Source: Candidatus Kuenenia stuttgartensis
Lineage (GTDB): Bacteria; Planctomycetota; Planctomycetia; Gemmatales; Gemmataceae
NCBI GenBank assembly: GCA_945875585.1
Contig: CAMCLK010000026.1
Location: 1-64,000 of the forward strand
Length of the DNA stretch: 64,000 bases
Direction: 5' to 3'
In this document: piece by piece, positions 1-9,829 of the stretch
Numbering within the stretch: position 1 is the first letter of the stretch
How the letters are laid out: each line of letters begins with the position of its first letter
Notes under the pieces: generated by a model
Told to the model about the DNA's origin: nothing
Seen by the model: only the letters and a program-made list of their open reading frames with translations
Databases searched by the model: none
Program-made: the position numbers and the translations under genes

Positions 1-1620
1 CAGCCGATGCTGGGTGCCCATCGCTGGCCTCTTTACACAGGTCTTGAATTGGCCCAGTACCGCGACTGGCTTGTCACAAGGCGCCGCCTCGCCGGCCCGG
101 GTTCTTATACCTGGACATGGATCCAGACACACCTGCCCCGCTGGCACACGCTAACAGCATACGACCGAGAACCAGCGGAATCATTTCCGGATCCGGTAGG
201 GCCACAACCCGAGCAGATTCGTCTGATGGCGCATATTGCCATCGGTTCAGGAATGAAGGGATTGGCTTTCTGGTCGGATCGTTTTCTGTCGGATACGCAT
301 TCTGGACGCGATCGCCTTTTGGGCATGGCGCTGCTGAATATGGAACTGCAAATGCTCGAGCCGCTGCTGGTCAGTGCCGAAGAGCCCCGGTGGATTGAGA
401 CGTCTGTTCCCGAGGTTCAGGCAGCGGTGCTTCGGTGCGACAAGTCGCTGTTGATCCTGCCTGTGTGGTTGGGCCGTGGGACACAGTTCGTTCCTCCGCA
501 AGCTGCCAAACAGATCCTCGATATTGTCATTCCGCAAGCCCCAGTTGGCACCAGCGCTTGGGAAGTTTCCACAGGTGGAGTCAGGGCTGTGCCATGGAGC
601 CGTGTAGCCGGTGGTATGAAGGTGCGATTACGTGATTTCCACCTGACATCTGCCGTGGTCATCAGCCCCGATATGGGAACCACAGGCCCCATCGTTCGCC
701 TCCAGGAACTTCAGCGCCGCAACGCTCGTACCGCGGCACAATGGTCGCAAGAACTATCGATCGAAACACTCGCCAAAGTCCGCCGAACGGTGGCCGATCT
801 TGAACAATGCGGTCATGGCGAAGCGGAAGCCCCCACTCTGATTGCCCGCGCGGAGGCCAATCTGACCAATTGCGCTGTCTTGCGTGCCAATGGTGAACAC
901 GACAATGCCCACGCCGAGGCGGAACGCGCACTCAGACCATTGCGGCTACTGATGCGCCTGCACTGGGAAAGGGCGCTCAAGGAACTCGACACTCCCTTGG
1001 GAACAGCCTATTCCGGAAGCTTTTTCACGCTGGCTAAGCATTGGCAATACATGGATCGGTTACGTAGCTTAAAGCTTGCGCAGAATGTGCTTCCCGGTGG
1101 GGACTGCGAACTGCCGCCTGAGCAGGAATTGAAAGGCTGGACATTGCAGGAAGATGCGACGGCCGATGCCGTCATTCCAACCGCGCGCCGCGTCACCACG
1201 ACACCGCACGCAGGCGCCCAGTGCCTGATGCTGAAAATGGAACCCAAGGATCGCACCAACTCGCCTCAGGCACTTGAACGTGCACTGGTGGCAGTTCAAA
1301 CACCCGATATCAACCTGCCTCCTGGCATGGCCGTTCGTTGCAGTGCTTGGATCCATATTCCCAGACCCGTGGCTGCCAGCGCCGACGGGGTGCTTTTTTA
1401 CGATAGCGCGGGTGGCGAACCTCTGGCTTCGCGATTGCCGTCTACTGCTGGATGGCGCCAAATCACGCTTTACAGAAACGTGCCGGCAAGTGGAAAAATC
1501 CATTTAACCATGGCACTGACTGGCTTAGGAACCGCCTATTTTGACGACATCAAAATAGAGCCCCTGATCGATGGTTCTGGCAACGACGTCAGACCGACGG
1601 CTCAGCCAACCAATCCGTAA
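1..1620 (+). CDS. C-terminal part of a large glycoside-hydrolase-like protein (5' truncated by window edge)
   Basis: The reading frame is open from the first base of the window, so the true start lies upstream; an internal ATG at 7 has no SD. The first 120 residues ([18 protein letters not shown], then [22 protein letters not shown]) look like the end of a TIM-barrel glycosidase core, where a Trp-containing strand is followed by a comment-free helix of an agarase/beta-galactosidase-like fold. A helical stretch with repeated Glu/Ala heptads follows at about 250-340. The last 130 residues form a beta-rich module ending in [12 protein letters not shown], typical of carbohydrate-binding-like jelly-roll domains (CBM4/9-like). 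The stop overlaps the end of convergent dapA by 19 bases. The family assignment is inferred from these patterns only; this could also be a planctomycete protein of unknown function with a sugar-binding end. Confidence 0.55.
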   Translation, partial: QPMLGAHRWPLYTGLELAQYRDWLVTRRRLAGPGSYTWTWIQTHLPRWHTLTAYDREPAESFPDPVGPQPEQIRLMAHIAIGSGMKGLAFWSDRFLSDTHSGRDRLLGMALLNMELQMLEPLLVSAEEPRWIETSVPEVQAAVLRCDKSLLILPVWLGRGTQFVPPQAAKQILDIVIPQAPVGTSAWEVSTGGVRAVPWSRVAGGMKVRLRDFHLTSAVVISPDMGTTGPIVRLQELQRRNARTAAQWSQELSIETLAKVRRTVADLEQCGHGEAEAPTLIARAEANLTNCAVLRANGEHDNAHAEAERALRPLRLLMRLHWERALKELDTPLGTAYSGSFFTLAKHWQYMDRLRSLKLAQNVLPGGDCELPPEQELKGWTLQEDATADAVIPTARRVTTTPHAGAQCLMLKMEPKDRTNSPQALERALVAVQTPDINLPPGMAVRCSAWIHIPRPVAASADGVLFYDSAGGEPLASRLPSTAGWRQITLYRNVPASGKIHLTMALTGLGTAYFDDIKIEPLIDGSGNDVRPTAQPTNP

Positions 1621-2495
1621 GCGGCCAATGCATCGCGAACGCGCTGTTCACTGGCAGCATCAAGCTCGCACAGGGGCAGGCGCACATCGCCCGTGTCGCG
1701 GCCCAATATCTTCAACGCGGTTTTCAACGGAATCGGATTGGTGGCAATGCCCAGAAGGTCGCGGGCTAGGCCAAATATCTTCCGGTGCCACTCCAACGCT
1801 TCAACGGTTTTGCCTTCCCTGTAAGCAAGAACCATCGCGCGCATGTCGGCTGGAACAATATTTCCCACCACCGATACAACGCCCGATCCGCCCACTGACA
1901 TCAAAGGCAATGTCAGGCTGTCGTCGCCACTCAGCAGAGTAAGGTCGGTTAGCGCCAAAATCTGGGAAGCCTGATCCAACGACCCCGTTGCTTCCTTAAT
2001 GGCGACAATCGCGGGCAGTTCCGCAAGCCGCGCAACCGTTTCTGGGGTCATCGACGAGCCTGTACGTCCGGGAATGTTGTAAAGAACAATGGGCAAACCC
2101 ACTTCATCGGCAATAGCTTTGAAATGGCGATAAAACCCTTCCTGAGTAGGCTTGTTATAGTATGGACCAACGATAAGCGCGCCATCAGCGCCAGCCTTCT
2201 TGGCAAAACGGGTCAGGCTGATCGCCTCACTGGTGCAATTGGAGCCTGTACCTGCCATCACCTTCAAACGGCCTGCCGCGCGATCCACCACCGTGGCAAT
2301 GACCTTTTCGTGCTCATCATGCCCCAGTGTGGGAGATTCTCCCGTGGTTCCAACAGGAGCCAAGCAATCGGTTCCTTGGGACACATGCCAATCAACAGTA
2401 TTGGCCAAGGCTTTGTAATCGACCGCACCATCGCGGAACGGTGTGATCAACGCCACTGTCAAACCTGCAAACTGTTCGCCTTTAGCACGCCGCAT
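1602..2495 (-). CDS. dapA: 4-hydroxy-tetrahydrodipicolinate synthase
   Basis: Condenses pyruvate with aspartate semialdehyde in the lysine/diaminopimelate pathway; cytoplasmic class I aldolase. The 297-residue length is normal for the family. Visible motifs are GTTGESPTL (about 49-57), the catalytic Tyr in LYNIPGRTG (Tyr139) and the Schiff-base Lys in VAIKEATGS (Lys167). The ATG at 2495 follows a strong GGGAGAAGG. It lies tail to tail with the preceding plus-strand gene (19-base overlap) and shares a 136-base divergent gap with the HAD gene. Paralogous aldolases (N-acetylneuraminate lyase, KDG aldolase) share the fold, but the GTTGE and NIPGRTG motifs fit DapA best. Confidence 0.92.
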   Translation of the reverse strand: MRRAKGEQFAGLTVALITPFRDGAVDYKALANTVDWHVSQGTDCLAPVGTTGESPTLGHDEHEKVIATVVDRAAGRLKVMAGTGSNCTSEAISLTRFAKKAGADGALIVGPYYNKPTQEGFYRHFKAIADEVGLPIVLYNIPGRTGSSMTPETVARLAELPAIVAIKEATGSLDQASQILALTDLTLLSGDDSLTLPLMSVGGSGVVSVVGNIVPADMRAMVLAYREGKTVEALEWHRKIFGLARDLLGIATNPIPLKTALKILGRDTGDVRLPLCELDAASEQRVRDALAAYGLVG

Positions 2496-2631
2496 GGCCC
2501 TTCTCCCCGCACATCAATGAACGAATACTCTTTTGTACCATCCCCGCCTCATTATGCCCACGATAAGATATTCAGAAGTTGGCAAGTTCGGGCAGTTTAC
2601 GGTTTAAAGCGAAGGTCTAACGGAGTCTCCC

Positions 2632-3327
2632 ATGCCTTTGCCTTTGAATATCCGTGCCGTTTTTTTCGATGCCGTGGGCACAGTTCTGGAACCATCCCCA
2701 CCCGTTCGCTTGGCGTACCTCCATGCTGGTCGCAGACATGGCCATGAAGCAACCGAGGCGGAAGTCGACCTTAGGTTTCGTAGCGCATTCGCGGCAGAAG
2801 AAGCTCGGGATCGGGCCTCTGGCCTGCGCACCAACGAGGAGCGTGAGGAACAGCGCTGGCGTTCCATTGTCGCCTCGACGTTGCCCGGAGTTCCCGACCA
2901 GAACCTTTGCTACCGCGAACTACACGATCACTTTGGCCGCCCGGATGCTTGGCAAGTTCTTCCCGGTGCCGCGGAAATTATCGGCTTGCTGGTTGAACGA
3001 GGCATGATGGTGGGGATCGCATCGAACTTCGATTCTAGGCTGCACGGCATTGTGCGCGCCAAACCGGAATTGGCACAAATTGGCCCGGTAGTTGTGAGCT
3101 CGGAAATTGGTTGGCGCAAGCCCGCGCCTGAGTTTTTCCAACACCTCGCAGATCTGACGGGAATAGCGACATCGCACATATTAATGGTCGGCGACGATGC
3201 TGAAAACGACGTGGCCGGACCACGCCGCGCGGGCATGGCATCGCTATTGGTATCGCCAGCCCGGCCGCACAGGAACGCCCCGGGTCTGGCCGCTGTTGGT
3301 TCCCTTCTGGATGCCAACAGATCGTAA
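2632..3327 (+). CDS. HAD-superfamily hydrolase
   Basis: 231-residue soluble phosphatase-like protein. HAD motif I is FFDAVGTVL near residue 10; the nucleophile Asp is present but the second Asp of DxD is replaced (DAVGT), as in REG-2/HDHD3-like members. Motif II is the SNFDSR segment near 125, the motif III Lys is in GWRKPAPEFF near 160, and motif IV is VGDDAENDVAGPRRAGM near 185. The substrate cannot be told from sequence. ATG at 2632 is preceded by GGAG (2621-2624). The gene is monocistronic, facing the SMP-30 gene tail to tail across 29 bases. Family is secure, substrate unknown. Confidence 0.85.
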   Translation: MPLPLNIRAVFFDAVGTVLEPSPPVRLAYLHAGRRHGHEATEAEVDLRFRSAFAAEEARDRASGLRTNEEREEQRWRSIVASTLPGVPDQNLCYRELHDHFGRPDAWQVLPGAAEIIGLLVERGMMVGIASNFDSRLHGIVRAKPELAQIGPVVVSSEIGWRKPAPEFFQHLADLTGIATSHILMVGDDAENDVAGPRRAGMASLLVSPARPHRNAPGLAAVGSLLDANRS

Positions 3328-3356
3328 AACTGTTCCGAAGTTACGCCACGCGAGGC

Positions 3357-4262
3357 TTACTTCCCCTGAATTCTGGCCCACGCCAGCCCTGGCAGGTCGG
3401 AACGGTACATGACAAGTCTGGTGTGGTCGACCTCGGTAACATAAACCGTTCGGCCATCCTTGCCGCCAAAACACAGGTTGCTTGGCTTTCCGCCGAGCAC
3501 ATCTATTTCTTTCAAAATCTCGCCCTTAGGATTAAGCACGACAACCGTCCCCTTGCCATGACGGGTGATATGGATATTGCCGGCAACATCGAGGCGCATG
3601 CCGTCGAATCCAAAATCGGGGAACTGTTTCAGAAGCTTTTTTTCGCCTAGCGATTTATCGGCGCGGATTGGAAAAGCCCACAGATTCCGCTGTTTCGATT
3701 CATTCACATACAAAGTCTTGCCATCAGGGCTGACATCAATTCCGTTGGTGGTTCCCATTCCGTTAGCGACGCGATGGGTGGTTCCGTCGGTATCAATGCG
3801 CCAGAGTTGCCCTGTTTCCTTAGGCCAATTGGGATCGCTGGCAAAGAGGGTTCCGTCTGCCATAATGGCGAGGTCATTGGGTTGGTTCATGGCTTCGTTA
3901 TGGGCATGCACAGTGATTTTTTTGGTGGCAGGATCGATTCGAAGCACATTGTGGCCGGTGTAGTCGGCTACAAACATGATGCCTTGCTGATTGAAGACAA
4001 TGCCATTGCCAATGGATTTGCCTGGCAGTTTGACCCAAACCTCACCCTTGCCATCGGGAGAAATGCGACCGATGGTTCCCTGTTCCCGATAATTTACCGC
4101 GTAAATAAAACCATCGCGGTCGCAGGCAGGGCCCTCGATGCCATCGGTGAATTGCCCGGGTTGGGTCACCGGGGTAGCTTTGCCCATGGTCTCTGGTTTC
4201 TGCGCCAGCGCCCACATGGCGGGCAGAAGCAACAGCATCAGTGCTAATGATCTCGTTTTCAT
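3357..4262 (-). CDS. Secreted SMP-30/gluconolactonase/LRE-like beta-propeller protein
   Basis: 301 residues with an N-terminal signal peptide (MKTRSLALMLLLLPAMWALA). The propeller is built from repeats such as GPACDRDGFIYAVNY, NGIVFNQQGIMFVADYTGHN, QPNDLAIMADGTLFASDPNW and NGIDVSPDGKTLYVNES. Acidic and Asn residues in the NGI/ND positions match the metal site of SMP-30 and gluconolactonases. A lactonase activity on sugar lactones in the periplasm is inferred. ATG 4262 follows TAGGAG. Only 14 bases separate it from the upstream acetamidase gene, so the two are probably co-transcribed. Confidence 0.82.
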   Translation of the reverse strand: MKTRSLALMLLLLPAMWALAQKPETMGKATPVTQPGQFTDGIEGPACDRDGFIYAVNYREQGTIGRISPDGKGEVWVKLPGKSIGNGIVFNQQGIMFVADYTGHNVLRIDPATKKITVHAHNEAMNQPNDLAIMADGTLFASDPNWPKETGQLWRIDTDGTTHRVANGMGTTNGIDVSPDGKTLYVNESKQRNLWAFPIRADKSLGEKKLLKQFPDFGFDGMRLDVAGNIHITRHGKGTVVVLNPKGEILKEIDVLGGKPSNLCFGGKDGRTVYVTEVDHTRLVMYRSDLPGLAWARIQGK

Positions 4263-4276
4263 CGAACCACTCCTAT

Positions 4277-5242
4277 TTAAATGCGAAGCATGCGTTTGGG
4301 GATGGATGCACTGGCAACATAATTAAGCTTGCCAATCTTGCACATTTGGTGAATGCGTATGCGAAAATCAGGGCAGGCGCTCACCAAGCAGTAAGCATCT
4401 GCCTGACTTACGCCATAATCGCTGCCCATCCATGCCATCAAGTCTTCGGTGGCACCCTGCACGGCTGCTTCCAGCGGCCTGTCGGCGCGCACTGCAACCA
4501 GTAGTTCGGGAGTCTCGATGCGTATGCCGGGTGTTTTCCATCCCTTAATGAGATGCAATTTCAGGCGTACAGATGCTTGTGTTTCGGCAGCGGTTCCGGA
4601 AAACTCGGTATCACCCTGGCTGGCATGGGTATCACCCAGATAAAACAGGGCACCGGGATGGTATATGGGCAAATAAACACGGTTTCCCGGGCAAACCAGA
4701 TCAATATCGATATTTCCACCCCATAGGCCCTGTCCATCCAGTGTTGTCAGCACCTCCCGTTCCGGGGCTGTGCCCAGCGTGCCGACAAAGGGTGCTGCCT
4801 GCCACGAAAATCGGTTGCTCATGTGAATCGTCCCGGTGGCGCGCCTGCCATCGGGGCCCGGTTCGTGACGCAAGATGCGCGTGGTGTAGTCACCAGAAAG
4901 GCCGGGCCACCGGGTACTCTGTCCCAATGGACCACGGCCGGGGCCAGCGGCAGTCCAGGAGGTTGCCTCGATCTCCATCGAAACCAGCTCGACCACAAGG
5001 GTATCGCCGGGTTCAGCGCCTTCCACAAATACCGGCCCACCCACGGGGTTGGCCAAGGGAGGATTGCGGTCAAATCCGGGCCTGCGCGCCGGAATAGCCA
5101 AGTCAGCCTCAGTTTTGAAATAACCCGATCCCGCGTCCCACGTCTCAATTTCAAATTCTTCGCCCGGTGCCACCCTCAGTCGGGGGGTATCGCGCCAGTC
5201 GAAAGCGAACATGCGGGCATCTTCACGGCTAATACGTTGCAT
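4277..5242 (-). CDS. Acetamidase/formamidase family protein
   Basis: 321-residue cytoplasmic protein of the FmdA/AmdA amidase family, which hydrolyses short-chain amides to acid and ammonia. Recognisable segments are TPRLRVAPGEEFEIETWDA near the N-terminus, GPVFVEGAEPGDTLVVE near 75, the central GGNIDIDLVCPGNRVYLP near 175 and LYLGDTHASQGDTEFSG-like motif near 200 (residues FYLGDTHASQGD). The latter two hold the family's Asp, His and Glu metal or active residues. ATG 5242 has GCAGG upstream. It is first gene of a probable two-gene unit with the SMP-30 gene. The exact amide substrate is not evident. Confidence 0.85.
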   Translation of the reverse strand: MQRISREDARMFAFDWRDTPRLRVAPGEEFEIETWDAGSGYFKTEADLAIPARRPGFDRNPPLANPVGGPVFVEGAEPGDTLVVELVSMEIEATSWTAAGPGRGPLGQSTRWPGLSGDYTTRILRHEPGPDGRRATGTIHMSNRFSWQAAPFVGTLGTAPEREVLTTLDGQGLWGGNIDIDLVCPGNRVYLPIYHPGALFYLGDTHASQGDTEFSGTAAETQASVRLKLHLIKGWKTPGIRIETPELLVAVRADRPLEAAVQGATEDLMAWMGSDYGVSQADAYCLVSACPDFRIRIHQMCKIGKLNYVASASIPKRMLRI

Positions 5243-5423
5243 ATGAAACCTGCAGGTGAGTTTGAACGCAGTTTGAGCGAATTCGTACTAATGAAGCCTC
5301 CGCCTCTCGGTATCGGCACCCAACTGTAATCGTTCGCGTTAACCTGCTCAACCGTTTGCCATGAGCTCGCCATTGATTCTGGCCGTGGGCGGAAACTATA
5401 GCCATCCCCCGGAGGGTACTAAC

Positions 5424-6143
5424 ATGGTCCTGATGGCGTTACTACTGATCGCGGTTCCGGCGCAGGATGCCGCTGCCCTAGAGATCATCAACAAAGCCAT
5501 AGCAGCACACGGCGGCCTAGAAGCCCTCTCCAAAACACGTGCCGACAAGGTCAAACTCAAGGGCACGATCCAGATGCAAGGCAAGCCCTTGCCGTTTATT
5601 GCAGAAACCAGCGTCATGCTGCCGGATCGATTGCGGAATCAGGTTCGGATCAATCCCGGAACCCAGGAAGTTGTCCTGACGCAACTGCTCCATGGCGAAA
5701 AGATGGGCATGTTCATCAACAATATGCCACAAAAGCTGACAGAAAACCTAGCCAACGAATTGAGGGAAACCTTGATTATGAACCAAGTCATGCGGTTGGT
5801 TCCGCTTATCAAAGACCCAGAACTTAAGCCAACCTTTGCTGGTGCGGGTGTTGTGAACGGCCGCCCCTCCCGCATTGTTCGTGTTGCCCCCCCGGGACGA
5901 CGCGAGATCAAGCTCTGGTTCGATCAAGAAACCGGATTATTGGTCAAGACCGAGCACCCTGTTGGAACAGGGGATAAACCTGTTTGGCAGGAAGAATACT
6001 ACGGTAATTTCCGCGAAATGGGCGCATTCAGGCGCCCCGCAAAAATGACCACAGTGCGTGCCGGACAGAAGATCATGGAGGCGGAACTGGTCGAGGTACG
6101 ATATCTTGACAGTATTCCTGAAAACGAGTTTCTGGCGCCTTAG
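5424..6143 (+). CDS. Secreted planctomycete protein of unknown function
   Basis: I do not recognise a named family. The start chosen is ATG 5424, which has GGAGGG at 5411-5416 and begins a hydrophobic signal peptide (MVLMALLLIAVPAQDAA); an upstream in-frame ATG at 5361 lacks an SD. The 239-residue product then reads IINKAIAAHGGLEALSKTRA. This HGG-containing helix followed by a beta-rich domain is typical of periplasmic LolA/LppX-like lipoprotein-carrier folds found in planctomycetes; that fold is an inference. It is followed 18 bases later by the pseudouridine synthase gene on the same strand. Confidence 0.7.
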   Translation: MVLMALLLIAVPAQDAAALEIINKAIAAHGGLEALSKTRADKVKLKGTIQMQGKPLPFIAETSVMLPDRLRNQVRINPGTQEVVLTQLLHGEKMGMFINNMPQKLTENLANELRETLIMNQVMRLVPLIKDPELKPTFAGAGVVNGRPSRIVRVAPPGRREIKLWFDQETGLLVKTEHPVGTGDKPVWQEEYYGNFREMGAFRRPAKMTTVRAGQKIMEAELVEVRYLDSIPENEFLAP

Positions 6144-6161
6144 GCGCAAGCGGAGTGTGGC

Positions 6162-7187
6162 GTGGCTGGCGGTGCTGATGCGCCCGTAAGGGCTGAAGAA
6201 AATGGTTGGGGATTGCCCCGGTGGCTTGAAACACGCCATGGGCTGGGTCCACGGCGTTCACGCGACCTGATCGCGCGCCATAAAATCATGGTGAACGACG
6301 CTGTCTGTATCGAAACAACTCGCCGGCTGCAGGCAGGCGACCGCGTGGTTATGATCCCCGAAACGGCTTCCGTACCGGTGGTCAAAGCCAAACGACGCGG
6401 GCTGATACCTGCCAATCCAGAAGCGCCGCGCGGTGCCTTGCGCCTTTTGCATCTGGATGACGACATCGTTGTGGTGGACAAACCAGCTGGCCTGACGACG
6501 CATCGCAATACCGCCGATCTAGCCGAAAAGCACAACCGCAACAAGAAGTACCTTCCGACAACGCTGTTCGACCTTCTTCGTCGGCAGCTTTCAGACGGGC
6601 CGGGATCTCCCTTGCCGCGCTTGTGGCCTCTGCATCGACTGGACAACGAAACCAGCGGAGTAGTGGTGCTGGCCCTCAATCCAGACGCCGCCAAATCGGT
6701 AGCTCAGCAGTTTCGCGACCACACCATTGGCAGACGGTACTGGGGCCTTACCCGAGGCATTGCCAAGCCGGGCCGTATTGCATCGCATCTCGTTACAGAC
6801 CGTGGCGACGGCCGCCGTGGATCGGGCGAAGAGTGCCCCGATTCCCGCCATGCTGTCACGCATGTGCGCCTGATACAGGCTTTCGACGGCTTCAGTTGGA
6901 TTGAATGCCAGCTTGAAACTGGCCGCACACACCAGATCCGTATTCACCTTGGCGAAGCCGGAACACCGCTCTGCGGCGAGACCATCTACGATCGCCGCCT
7001 GCATTCCGCTCCCTACCCAGACGTGAGTGGATCGCCACGAATAGCACTTCACGCGCATGATCTGGAAATCAATCATCCGCAAAACGGACGCCGCATGGCT
7101 TGGAAGTCGCATTGGCCGCAAGACATGCAAAAGCTGGCTAATCTGTTTGCGAAACAAGCTGGGGTAACACTGGAAAAACTGGATTAG
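6162..7187 (+). CDS. RluA-family RNA pseudouridine synthase
   Basis: Isomerises uridine to pseudouridine in rRNA or tRNA. The 341-residue protein has an S4 RNA-binding domain at about 18-64 (RRSRDLIARHKIMVNDAVC) and a synthase domain with the catalytic Asp161 in HRLDNETSG. Further family motifs are VVDKPAGL (105-112) and the RTHQIRIHL-type element near 255 (GRTHQIRIHLGEAG). Start is GTG 6162 with GGAG eight bases upstream. The position modified (RluA, RluC or RluD class) cannot be decided by eye. Confidence 0.9.
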   Translation: MAGGADAPVRAEENGWGLPRWLETRHGLGPRRSRDLIARHKIMVNDAVCIETTRRLQAGDRVVMIPETASVPVVKAKRRGLIPANPEAPRGALRLLHLDDDIVVVDKPAGLTTHRNTADLAEKHNRNKKYLPTTLFDLLRRQLSDGPGSPLPRLWPLHRLDNETSGVVVLALNPDAAKSVAQQFRDHTIGRRYWGLTRGIAKPGRIASHLVTDRGDGRRGSGEECPDSRHAVTHVRLIQAFDGFSWIECQLETGRTHQIRIHLGEAGTPLCGETIYDRRLHSAPYPDVSGSPRIALHAHDLEINHPQNGRRMAWKSHWPQDMQKLANLFAKQAGVTLEKLD

Positions 7188-7232
7188 AGCGCGGGCTAAA
7201 GCCCACAAGTACACCATCAACAGTGGCTACTC

Positions 7233-8486
7233 CTAGAGTGCCACTTGCTGCTCGCCAGCATTGTCGTCAAACTCCCCTTCCCACCGTGCCATCACGCAAC
7301 TGGCCAAACAGTTGCCAACCAAATTGACGGTGGTTCGCGCCATGTCCATGATCTCGTCCACGCCCAAAATCACAGCAACTGCCTCAAGCGGCAGGCCAAA
7401 AGAAGCTAATGTTCCCGAGAGAATGACCAATGACGCCCGGGGAACCGCGGCAACACCCTTGCTGGTAAGCATCAGGGTGAGCATCATCAGCAGTTGCTGA
7501 TCCCAAGTAAGGATAATCCCCGCGGCCTGAGCCGCGAAAATACTCGCCACCGCCAAATAAAGCGTTGTGCCATCCAAATTAAACGAATATCCCGTTGGCA
7601 TCACGAAGGCCACAATCCGCTTAGGCACGCCAATCGATTCCATGGCAGCCATCGCCTTGGGCAAGGCCGCCTCGGAGGATGTGGTGGAAAAGGCTATCAG
7701 TGCAGGTTCACGCGTGGCTTGCAGAAATTTGCGAAGTGGCACCCGGGCAATCAACGCCACGGGAAGCAAAACACACAGCATGAATACCACCAGCGCCGCG
7801 TAAAGTGTCAGAATGAGTGCTGCCAGATTGATCAACACCTTCACGCCACTGTGTCCCACGGTGACAGCGATCGCCGCGCCAATACCAATGGGCGCATAGG
7901 TCATCACAATGCTGGTCAGTCGAAACATCACCTGAGCTAAGCCATCCAACAACGGTAACAGAGTCTGCCGGGCAGATTCCGGAGCACCGGCCAAAGCAAC
8001 GGCAAAGAGAATCGACCAGCAAACAATCTGCAACACTTCATTGTGCGCAGCAGCATCGATAATGCTCGTAGGCACAATATGCTCAAGCACCTGCCCCCAT
8101 GTGGCTTGCTTGCCCTTGCTGGATTCAACCGAAGCCAGCGCCGATGCTTCCGGGGCCTCCAAATTCACACCCACCCCTGGCTTGGTAATGTTGACGGCAG
8201 CCAGACCGATGAACAGCGCCAATGTGGTTACAATTTCAAAATAAATGATCGATTTAAAAGCAAGTCGCCCCACACGCCGCATGTCGTCGCCATGACCGGC
8301 GATACCAATCACCAGCGTGGCAAATACCAGTGGTGCAATCAATGATTTGATTAATCGGAGGAAGATTTGCGAGAAGGGCTTCAGCGTTTGGGATTCTGCA
8401 GGAAGCACCCACCCGAATAACCCGCCCACAACCATGGCAATCAAAATCCAGTGGGTAAGGCTTAATCTGCGCAGTGCGGCAAACAT
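7233..8486 (-). CDS. Dicarboxylate/amino acid:cation symporter (DAACS family)
   Basis: Inner-membrane secondary transporter of the GltP/DctA family that takes up glutamate, aspartate or C4-dicarboxylates with H+ or Na+. The 417-residue product has about eight hydrophobic helices and two re-entrant loops. Diagnostic motifs are the serine-rich loop STTSSEAALPKAM near 280 and the substrate/cation element MPTGYSFNLDGTTLY near 305. ATG 8486 is preferred; a TTG five codons upstream is possible. A strong terminator (8525-8558) separates it from the upstream gene, so it has its own promoter. Confidence 0.93.
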   Translation of the reverse strand: MFAALRRLSLTHWILIAMVVGGLFGWVLPAESQTLKPFSQIFLRLIKSLIAPLVFATLVIGIAGHGDDMRRVGRLAFKSIIYFEIVTTLALFIGLAAVNITKPGVGVNLEAPEASALASVESSKGKQATWGQVLEHIVPTSIIDAAAHNEVLQIVCWSILFAVALAGAPESARQTLLPLLDGLAQVMFRLTSIVMTYAPIGIGAAIAVTVGHSGVKVLINLAALILTLYAALVVFMLCVLLPVALIARVPLRKFLQATREPALIAFSTTSSEAALPKAMAAMESIGVPKRIVAFVMPTGYSFNLDGTTLYLAVASIFAAQAAGIILTWDQQLLMMLTLMLTSKGVAAVPRASLVILSGTLASFGLPLEAVAVILGVDEIMDMARTTVNLVGNCLASCVMARWEGEFDDNAGEQQVAL

Positions 8487-8524
8487 GACAACACCCCACA
8501 AAGTTCATCCAAAAGGGCATCAAC

Positions 8525-8558
8525 GAATAAAGGGAGGCCAGTTGGCCTCCCTTTATTC
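8525..8558 (-). terminator. Perfect 16-bp hairpin terminator after the DUF6263-like gene
   Basis: GAATAAAGGGAGGCCA (8525-8540) pairs perfectly with its reverse complement at 8543-8558, loop GT (in practice the AGTT tetraloop). It lies 22 bases past the stop of the minus-strand gene at 8580 and ends in T/A-rich flanks, so it should work on the minus strand. Confidence 0.85.
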
Positions 8559-8579
8559 ATTTCTCAATCCGCGGCCATT

Positions 8580-9644
8580 TTACTTCTTGGAAGGATTGGC
8601 ATCGGAGGTTTCAAAGGTGGTGGACTGGGTCTGATTGATATCGACCGTGGTCTTTTGGCCACCGATGTCGATGGTCAGGTTACCCTTAACTTCCATGGTC
8701 ATGCTGGATTTCTCAGCGCGGCCCTTGGTGTTGTCGAACAGCACGGTGCCGGAAGCCTTGGTGCTTTCAAGCTTGGCATTTTCAATCTTGAAAGGAAGCG
8801 AGCCAGATGCGCTGGTGCCGGGCTCGTACTTCAGGGTTGCGGAAATACCAATCTTGTCGAGAGCGCCTTCTTTGCCTTCGTAGGTGTATTTGTAGTCGCT
8901 GGCGTAAGAACCGATCGGCCCGAGCTTGAGGCTCGATTTCAGATCCCACGTTTCGCCCTTGGCTACAGGCTTGGTTGGCACCACACGGAAGGTCGGTTCC
9001 GACATGTCGATGAATGCTTTTTCATCTAGAATGTTATTGAGTAGTGGCTGCATGGCTGGGTTGGCATTCACCAACTTGGCTACGAACTGATCTTTGTCGA
9101 GAATCTTGGAAATCTTGTTTTCCTTGGTATCGAGCAGAACAGTGAACTCAGCACCTACAAGAGCCTTGAAGAACTCGGCAAGTGGGTTGCCGGAGGTCTG
9201 GGCACCGGTCGAATTGTATTCAATCTTGGTACCACCGATATCGATCGCCATTTCGACCGACTCAATTTTCTGCTTGAGGGTGACGATGTCCCCTTCTTGC
9301 TTGACTGTGGTCCACGAGAAAACAAATGTTTGCTTCTGTTCCTGAGTCACTTTGTTGTTCATGACCGTCAGTTCTTGACGGGTGGTGGTGCTCATCTTCT
9401 GGAAGAAAGATTTATCTTTCTCGAACTTCCACTTGAGAGCGACCTTATCACCGGCTAGAGCGGGAGCCGCTGCAGGTGCTGCATCCTTCTTTTCAGGTGC
9501 CGGAGCTGCCTTGGGGGCCTCCGCCTTAGGAGCAGCCGCAGGGGCTTTGGGAGCCTCCTTAGCAGTTTCCTGGCCGGTAACCGGCGCCAGAACCAGAAGC
9601 AACAAAGCCATTAGACCGCAACCGGCCACCAGACGCCGCATCAT
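8580..9644 (-). CDS. Secreted DUF6263-like protein with Ala/Pro/Lys-rich linker
   Basis: ATG 9644 (ATGATG) is chosen because GGAGGGG precedes it and it starts a signal peptide (MMRRLVAGCGLMALLLLVLA). An upstream GTG at 9767 gives a longer but implausible N-terminus. Residues about 22-65 are a low-complexity AP/EK spacer. The remaining 290 residues carry the pattern KWKFEKDKSFFQKMSTTTRQ, GDIVTLKQKIESVEM and KPVAKGETWDLKSSLKLG. This fits DUF6263, a beta-barrel-like periplasmic family of unknown function. It is monocistronic, with its own terminator. Confidence 0.78.
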   Translation of the reverse strand: MMRRLVAGCGLMALLLLVLAPVTGQETAKEAPKAPAAAPKAEAPKAAPAPEKKDAAPAAAPALAGDKVALKWKFEKDKSFFQKMSTTTRQELTVMNNKVTQEQKQTFVFSWTTVKQEGDIVTLKQKIESVEMAIDIGGTKIEYNSTGAQTSGNPLAEFFKALVGAEFTVLLDTKENKISKILDKDQFVAKLVNANPAMQPLLNNILDEKAFIDMSEPTFRVVPTKPVAKGETWDLKSSLKLGPIGSYASDYKYTYEGKEGALDKIGISATLKYEPGTSASGSLPFKIENAKLESTKASGTVLFDNTKGRAEKSSMTMEVKGNLTIDIGGQKTTVDINQTQSTTFETSDANPSKK

Positions 9645-9829
9645 GGACCTACCCCTCCACATCGGGCACAGAAACAACATCAACCCAATCTCATGACAGG
9701 TTAGCGTGGTGGGAAGGGGAAACAAGGGGTAAAGCTTGCTAACCACTCGAAATCGCATGACTTTCACTTATGCTGACGATGAAGAACCCAACCGATCGCT
9801 CCTTAACATTTCCAATGGAGAAGGCTTCT

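Noticed and set aside
1602-1620. Frameshift or pseudogene at the overlapping ends of the first gene and dapA
   Set aside because: Both genes are complete at this end; it is a plain convergent overlap of 19 bases, as also seen at 51097-51118.
9699-9744. Inverted repeat GGTTAGC ... GCTAACC upstream of the NagB-like gene
   Set aside because: Arms are only seven bases and separated by 32; probably chance or a weak operator, not strong enough to annotate.
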